From positions 3,348,001-3,412,000 of the forward strand of contig NZ_WOWL01000001.1 of the NCBI RefSeq assembly GCF_009741265.1: a stretch of DNA of 64,000 nt. The letters run 5' to 3'. The position numbers and the translations under genes were made by a program. Source of the DNA: Pseudarthrobacter sp. GA104 (lineage in GTDB: Bacteria > Actinomycetota > Actinomycetes > Actinomycetales > Micrococcaceae). Of this stretch, positions 60,409 through 64,000 are shown piece after piece. The notes under the pieces were generated by a model. That model did not search any database. It was given only the letters and a program-made list of their open reading frames with translations, and had not been told where the DNA came from. Each line of letters begins with the position of its first letter. The first letter of the stretch is position 1.

Positions 60409-60450
60409 GCAGCAGGTGTCGTTTTGGCGCCCCGAAACGGCACCTGCTGC
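60409..60450. repeat. REP-like hairpin, family B copy 2
   Basis: 19-bp arms (60409-60427 and 60432-60450) with two wobble mismatches; core GGTGTCGTTTTGG and tail GCTACCTACTTT match family B copy 1 (46493-46540) in the same orientation. It may terminate the alpha-glucosidase operon. Confidence 0.65.
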
Positions 60451-60558
60451 TACCTACTTTCGCTGCCCGGCCGTCATATCCCGTTTAGTTCGTATTGAAC
60501 CTCCCGTGCTGGCCGTTTTTATGCCCCGTGCCCCTGCCCGGGCGGATACGGTAGATAC

Positions 60559-61422
60559 ATGACGTCTACCATCGCCACCGAGACCGTAAGGCCGGAACGC
60601 AATATCCCAGCAGAGATCGCCCGCTCATGGCTCCTCGTGAATGCCATGAAGACGGAGCTCTTCGACCAGTCGGCAATGTCCCGCGCCGATTCGATCATCC
60701 TGGATATTGAAGATGCCGTGGACCCCTCCCAGAAGGACCATGCCCGGAACAACGTCATTGACTGGCTGACCGCCGGCGGCAAGGCCTGGGTCCGCATCAA
60801 TGACGCCACCAGCCCGTTCTGGGCAGCGGACCTGGCAGGACTCCGCGGCACGCCGGGCTTGCTCGGCATCATGCTGGCGAAGACCGAATCCGCGGACCAG
60901 GTCACTGAGAGCTTCCACCGCATGGACGGCAATACGCCCGTGATCCCGCTGGTGGAATCCGCCGTCGGCATCGAGGAAGCCAACAACATTGCCAAGGCGC
61001 AGGGCGCCTTCCGGCTGGCCTTCGGTTCCGGCGACTTCCGCCGCGACACCGGCATGGCCGCCACCCCGGAAGCCATGGCCTACCCGCGCGCCAAGCTCGT
61101 AGTCGCCAGCCGCGTCGGCAACCTGCCCGGGCCCATCGACGGCCCCACCGTCGGCACCAACCACCCCATCCTGCGGGAGCAGACCGGCATCACCGTGATG
61201 ATGGGCATGACCGGCAAGCTCTGCCTGGCCATCGACCAGACCCCCGTCATCAACGAGGTCATCAGCCCGACGCCGTCGGACGTCGCCTGGGCCACCGACT
61301 TCATGGCCGACTTCGAAGCCAACGGCCGCGTGATCCGTGACGGTTCCGACCTGCCCCGCCTGGGCCGCGCCGAAAAGATCATGAAGCTCGCGGTAGCCTT
61401 CGGGGTGCAGCCCGCCCTGTAG
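60559..61422 (+). CDS. HpcH/HpaI aldolase, CitE-like lyase
   Basis: Lyase of 287 aa with the citrate-lyase-beta TIM barrel: ADSIILDIEDAVDPSQKDHARN (metal Asp-Glu), WVRINDATSPFW, VIPLVESAVGIEEANNIAK and FGSGDFRRDTGM. Stand-alone CitE proteins cleave or form malyl-, citramalyl- or related CoA esters. No citrate lyase alpha or gamma gene is adjacent, so ordinary citrate lyase is unlikely. TACGGT is 6 nt before the ATG (leaderless type). Confidence 0.86.
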   Translation: MTSTIATETVRPERNIPAEIARSWLLVNAMKTELFDQSAMSRADSIILDIEDAVDPSQKDHARNNVIDWLTAGGKAWVRINDATSPFWAADLAGLRGTPGLLGIMLAKTESADQVTESFHRMDGNTPVIPLVESAVGIEEANNIAKAQGAFRLAFGSGDFRRDTGMAATPEAMAYPRAKLVVASRVGNLPGPIDGPTVGTNHPILREQTGITVMMGMTGKLCLAIDQTPVINEVISPTPSDVAWATDFMADFEANGRVIRDGSDLPRLGRAEKIMKLAVAFGVQPAL

Positions 61423-61525
61423 GACCTTGCAACGCGCGACGGCGGGCTTCCGCAACAGGTGCGGTCAGCCGCCAAGGCATGGCGCCCCGGGCTGAGCGGC
61501 TGAGGTTGCCCGGTAGACTTTCAGG

Positions 61526-61750
61526 GTGCTGAACGAATTCTGGGCCACCGCGCCTACCCGCTACAAAGTCCTGGTTTTCAGTGCGATGGGACTGATCGCC
61601 GTCGGAATTATCCTCAACCTGGTAGGCAACACCAGCGGCAACTCCGGCCTGGTCACGGCCTCCCTCCCGCTGATCGGGCTGGGCCTGGTCCTGCACATCG
61701 CCGGGATTGTGGTCCGCGGCCAGGCGATCCGGAAGGGCTACAAGCGGTAG
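61526..61750 (+). CDS. Small two-helix membrane protein (DUF3188-like)
   Basis: Protein of 74 aa with two hydrophobic segments (about 15-34 and 44-63) and a basic end RGQAIRKGYKR. It appears to be a DUF3188-type protein known mainly from actinobacteria. GTG start with TAGACT 6 nt upstream, hence probably leaderless. The 3' end overlaps the convergent SulP gene by 13 bp. Function unknown. Confidence 0.7.
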   Translation: MLNEFWATAPTRYKVLVFSAMGLIAVGIILNLVGNTSGNSGLVTASLPLIGLGLVLHIAGIVVRGQAIRKGYKR

Positions 61751-63411
61751 CCGGCGTTACGGCGGACGTGGCTGCGGGCGTGTTCCACTGCGTCCCCGAG
61801 GTGCCCGAACAGGTGCTTGTGGTGCCGCAGGGACCGGATCACTCCCACGTTCGTCACCAGCCGCAGGTGGTCCGGCCGGACGCCTTTGAGTAGAACGGTG
61901 ATTCCCCGGAGCTCAAGCGCGGAGACCACCTCCACCAGTGCATGCGCGCCCGTGGCGTCCAGCATCCTCAGCTGGGAAAGTCTGATGATGGCCACCTGGA
62001 CGTCCTTGACCTGGCTGATCTCCTGCAGGATCCGTTCGGCGGCGCCGAAGAACATGGCCCCGTCCAGCCGGAGGACGGCGATGTGCTCGTCACCCTCGGC
62101 GCGCGGACCGGGGATCTCCTCCCGCTGCACGCTGCTCAGCGAGGCGAACGTGCGCAGGGCAAAGAGGGCTGCCGCCGCGAGCCCTATCTGGATGGCAACG
62201 ATCAGGTCGAACGCCACCGTGATGATCGCCGTCAGGATGAAGACGGCGGCGTCGGACCTGGTGGAGCGGAGGATCGCCGCAACGGTCCGCCGGGACACCA
62301 TCCGCACCGCAGTGACCATCAGGACTCCGCCGAGGGCTGCCAGCGGAATCCGGCTGACCATGCCTGAGGCGAGGTAGACAATCGCGAGCAGCACCACGGC
62401 GTGGACAGCGGCAGCCAGGCGGGTTTTTGCACCTGAGCGGACGTTCACGGCCGTCCGTGCGATGGCCCCGGTGGCGGGCATGCCGCCGAAGAGGCCCGCA
62501 GCGATTGACGCCAGGCCCTGGCCTGTCAGTTCCCGGTCCGGGCTGTACGGTCCACTCGGTCTGCCGTCCGGCCCGGTCATTCCTGCCGCAACCCGGGCGG
62601 ACAGCAACGACTCGATGGCCGCAAGGCAGGCGATGGCCACCGCGGGCATGGCCAGGCTGCCCAGCAGATCCAGGTCAAAGACGGGAACCGCGGGGGCGGG
62701 CAGGGAATGCGGCAGGGGGCCGATCCTGGGGATGTCCAGCCGGAACAGCTCGGCGGCCGCCGTGGCGAGGAGCACCGCGATCAGGCTGGCGGGCAGGGCC
62801 TTGAGCAGCTTCTGCACCAGGACCATCACGACGGCGATTCCCGCCACGACCGCGAGGGTCAGCAGGGCAGCCGGAACCGTTGCGGCGGATGCGGCTTCCA
62901 CTGCAGCGATGAGGGTGTTGTGGCCCGGGACGCCGGATGTTCCGGTGGCGGGCGGAACCTGCTGGAGGAAGATAATGGCGGCGATCCCCAGGGTGAAGCC
63001 TTCCACCACGGGCCAGGGGATGAAAGCGACCGCCCGGCCCAGGCCGCTGAATCCCAGGACGCAGACCAGGAGCCCCGCCATGAGTGACAACGGGGCCACG
63101 CTGCCGGCGCCGTGGACTGCCACCACAGGGGCCAGCACCACAACCATGGCACCGGTCGGGCCGGACACCTGGACGGGTGATCCGCCCATCACGGCTGCCA
63201 CCAGGCCGGCGACGATCGCCGTGATGAGCCCGGCCTCCGCACCCACTCCCGAGCTGACGCCGAACGCCAGGGCCAGCGGCAAAGCAACAATGCCCACCGT
63301 GATGCCGGCCAGCAGGTCAGTCCGCCACGATGCTCCAAGTCCCGCGTAATCCAGCTTCGAGGGCAGGAACCGGCCGGGGTGCCGCCTGTCAGTGCTTACG
63401 CCCGGCTTCAC
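61738..63411 (-). CDS. SulP-family anion transporter with STAS domain
   Basis: Transporter of 557 aa. About 11-14 helices cover residues 30-430, with GITVGIVALPLALAFGVSSGVGAEAGL and SPVQVSGPTGAMVVVLAPVV (SulP signature), then a cytoplasmic STAS domain (about 440-557) with VAIIRLSQLRMLDATGAHALVEV. It may take up sulfate, bicarbonate or another anion. Its ATG overlaps the stop of an ArsR gene by 4 nt (ATGA), so the repressor is translated with it. Confidence 0.88.
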   Translation of the reverse strand: MKPGVSTDRRHPGRFLPSKLDYAGLGASWRTDLLAGITVGIVALPLALAFGVSSGVGAEAGLITAIVAGLVAAVMGGSPVQVSGPTGAMVVVLAPVVAVHGAGSVAPLSLMAGLLVCVLGFSGLGRAVAFIPWPVVEGFTLGIAAIIFLQQVPPATGTSGVPGHNTLIAAVEAASAATVPAALLTLAVVAGIAVVMVLVQKLLKALPASLIAVLLATAAAELFRLDIPRIGPLPHSLPAPAVPVFDLDLLGSLAMPAVAIACLAAIESLLSARVAAGMTGPDGRPSGPYSPDRELTGQGLASIAAGLFGGMPATGAIARTAVNVRSGAKTRLAAAVHAVVLLAIVYLASGMVSRIPLAALGGVLMVTAVRMVSRRTVAAILRSTRSDAAVFILTAIITVAFDLIVAIQIGLAAAALFALRTFASLSSVQREEIPGPRAEGDEHIAVLRLDGAMFFGAAERILQEISQVKDVQVAIIRLSQLRMLDATGAHALVEVVSALELRGITVLLKGVRPDHLRLVTNVGVIRSLRHHKHLFGHLGDAVEHARSHVRRNAGYRL

Positions 63412-63788
63412 GAGGCGGGCCCGGCAGCGAGGTGCCCCGCAGGCAGCTGCTGCGCCAGCCGGAGCTGTTCGTTTGAATCGGCAAGGTTGTCCAGGAGGAA
63501 TGTCCGCGCGATGGCAAGCAGTTGGGAAATCCCGGGGTGCGCCAGCCGGTAGGTCACGGCATTGGCGGTGCGCACAGAGGTGACCACCTTGTGCTTGCGC
63601 AACGTGGCCAGGTGCTGGGAGAGGTGCGAGGCTTCAAGCCCGGTCTCCGCCAGGAGGTAGCTCACTGCTGCGGTCTCCTGCGGCGACGCTGCCAGCAGCT
63701 CAAGGATGCGGATCCTTGCAGGGTGCGCCAGCCCCTTGAAGAGGTTGGCCTTGATTTCGTACAGCGGAGCCTGGGCGGAAGGCAGCAC
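63408..63788 (-). CDS. ArsR-family regulator
   Basis: Winged-helix repressor of 126 aa: LFKGLAHPARIRILELLAASPQETAAVSYLLAETGLEASHLSQHLATLRKHKVV carries the DNA-binding core. It has no Cys, and the ELCVCDL metal-binding motif is absent, so metal sensing by the classical site is unlikely. The start is GTG. It is coupled to SulP and has an AT-rich palindrome 45 bp upstream. Confidence 0.87.
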   Translation of the reverse strand: MLPSAQAPLYEIKANLFKGLAHPARIRILELLAASPQETAAVSYLLAETGLEASHLSQHLATLRKHKVVTSVRTANAVTYRLAHPGISQLLAIARTFLLDNLADSNEQLRLAQQLPAGHLAAGPAS

Positions 63789-63832
63789 GGGAAGCTCCTC
63801 GACGTGACACTGATGGCCAATGCGCCAGCGAA

Positions 63833-63861
63833 TTGATGGATTGATAAATTCATCATATCAA
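63833..63861. promoter_or_regulatory. AT-rich palindrome upstream of the ArsR-SulP operon
   Basis: TTGATA...TATCAA (63841-63861, 9-nt centre) overlaps a second pair TGATG/CATCA (63834-63838 and 63851-63855). The AT content is strikingly unlike the rest of the window and fits an ArsR operator; it lies between the divergent ArsR and MaoC genes. Confidence 0.55.
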
Positions 63862-63908
63862 GGTGGTGCAAGTCCCCTGCCAGGCGGGGCAACGATAGGC
63901 TGGAACCC

Positions 63909-64000
63909 ATGACTATCAATCCGGACCTGCAGGGCCGAAGCTACCCTGCCGCAGAGGTGTACGACGTTGGCCGTGAGAAAATCCGCGAGTTCGCCCGCGC
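63909..64000 (+). CDS. MaoC-like dehydratase, HadA-type N-terminus (3' end outside window)
   Basis: Only 30 codons are visible, MTINPDLQGRSYPAAEVYDV then GREKIREFAR. The YxVgREKIREFA pattern is that of the N-terminal hotdog half of MaoC-type dehydratases such as mycobacterial HadA, which dehydrate 3-hydroxyacyl-ACP. TAGGCT is 7 nt before the ATG (leaderless type). Confidence 0.65.
   Translation, partial: MTINPDLQGRSYPAAEVYDVGREKIREFAR

Noticed and set aside
1..64000. CRISPR array
   Set aside because: No series of regularly spaced identical direct repeats was seen, and no cas-like protein is encoded.

Overview
The window comes from a high-GC actinobacterium. Gene content, the frequent leaderless promoters (TANNNT 6-7 nt before a start codon), a FurA-type catalase locus and a HadA-like MaoC protein together suggest Micrococcaceae, most likely the Arthrobacter/Pseudarthrobacter group. 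That assignment is an inference from protein style, because no rRNA is present. Most of the window is ordinary chromosome; the one clearly accessory stretch is about 26.4-30.7 kb.

Layout. 0-2.5 kb: a cut-off aminobutyraldehyde-type dehydrogenase and gabT (putrescine/GABA use). 2.5-9.4 kb: NDH-2, RarD permease, a type IB topoisomerase behind an 11-codon upstream ORF, ferredoxin-NADP reductase, and a TetR/glycosyltransferase pair. 9.6-14.1 kb: an alcohol-oxidation unit of GAF-domain regulator, aldehyde dehydrogenase, zinc alcohol dehydrogenase and DUF779 protein. 14.2-20.2 kb: an APC permease, a TetR regulator and a four-gene nitrate/sulfonate-type ABC importer with a box matching the actinobacterial SOS consensus upstream. 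20-25.8 kb: DUF2461, furA-katA, an MFS exporter, HtpX and YajQ.

26.2-30.7 kb: tRNA-Tyr, then an IS481-family element (26462-27809) whose 15-bp target duplication regenerates the 3' end of the tRNA gene, then a two-gene cassette of a nitroreductase-like flavoprotein and a PaaK/CapK-like adenylate-forming enzyme with visibly more AT-rich codons. 30.8-43.8 kb: a CBS-domain protein, a LysM protein with a structured leader, a K+ channel, a thioesterase, an ABC-2 exporter, thioredoxin, an acyl-CoA ligase, a DUF559/AbiEi-like gene bracketed by two copies of a palindromic repeat of about 63 bp, an AlkA-like glycosylase, and cbs-metB.

43.9-53.3 kb: HxlR/MFS, an SDR, an operon of APC permease with a glutathionylspermidine-synthase-like ATP-grasp ligase and a small membrane protein, a MOSC protein, and a DEAD-box helicase behind a roughly 400-bp gene-free leader. 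53.5-64 kb: tRNA-Thr and tRNA-Met, an acyltransferase-3 membrane protein, a RibD-like reductase, a ROK regulator divergent from a GH13 alpha-glucosidase and an aldo/keto reductase, a CitE-like lyase, an ArsR-SulP unit, and the start of a MaoC/HadA-like dehydratase. No CRISPR array, prophage, rRNA or complete restriction or antiphage system was seen. The points most worth following are the flavoprotein/adenylating-enzyme cassette, the ATP-grasp operon in an organism expected to use mycothiol, the repeat-bracketed DUF559 gene, the coupled upstream ORF of the topoisomerase, and the SOS-like box at the ABC importer.
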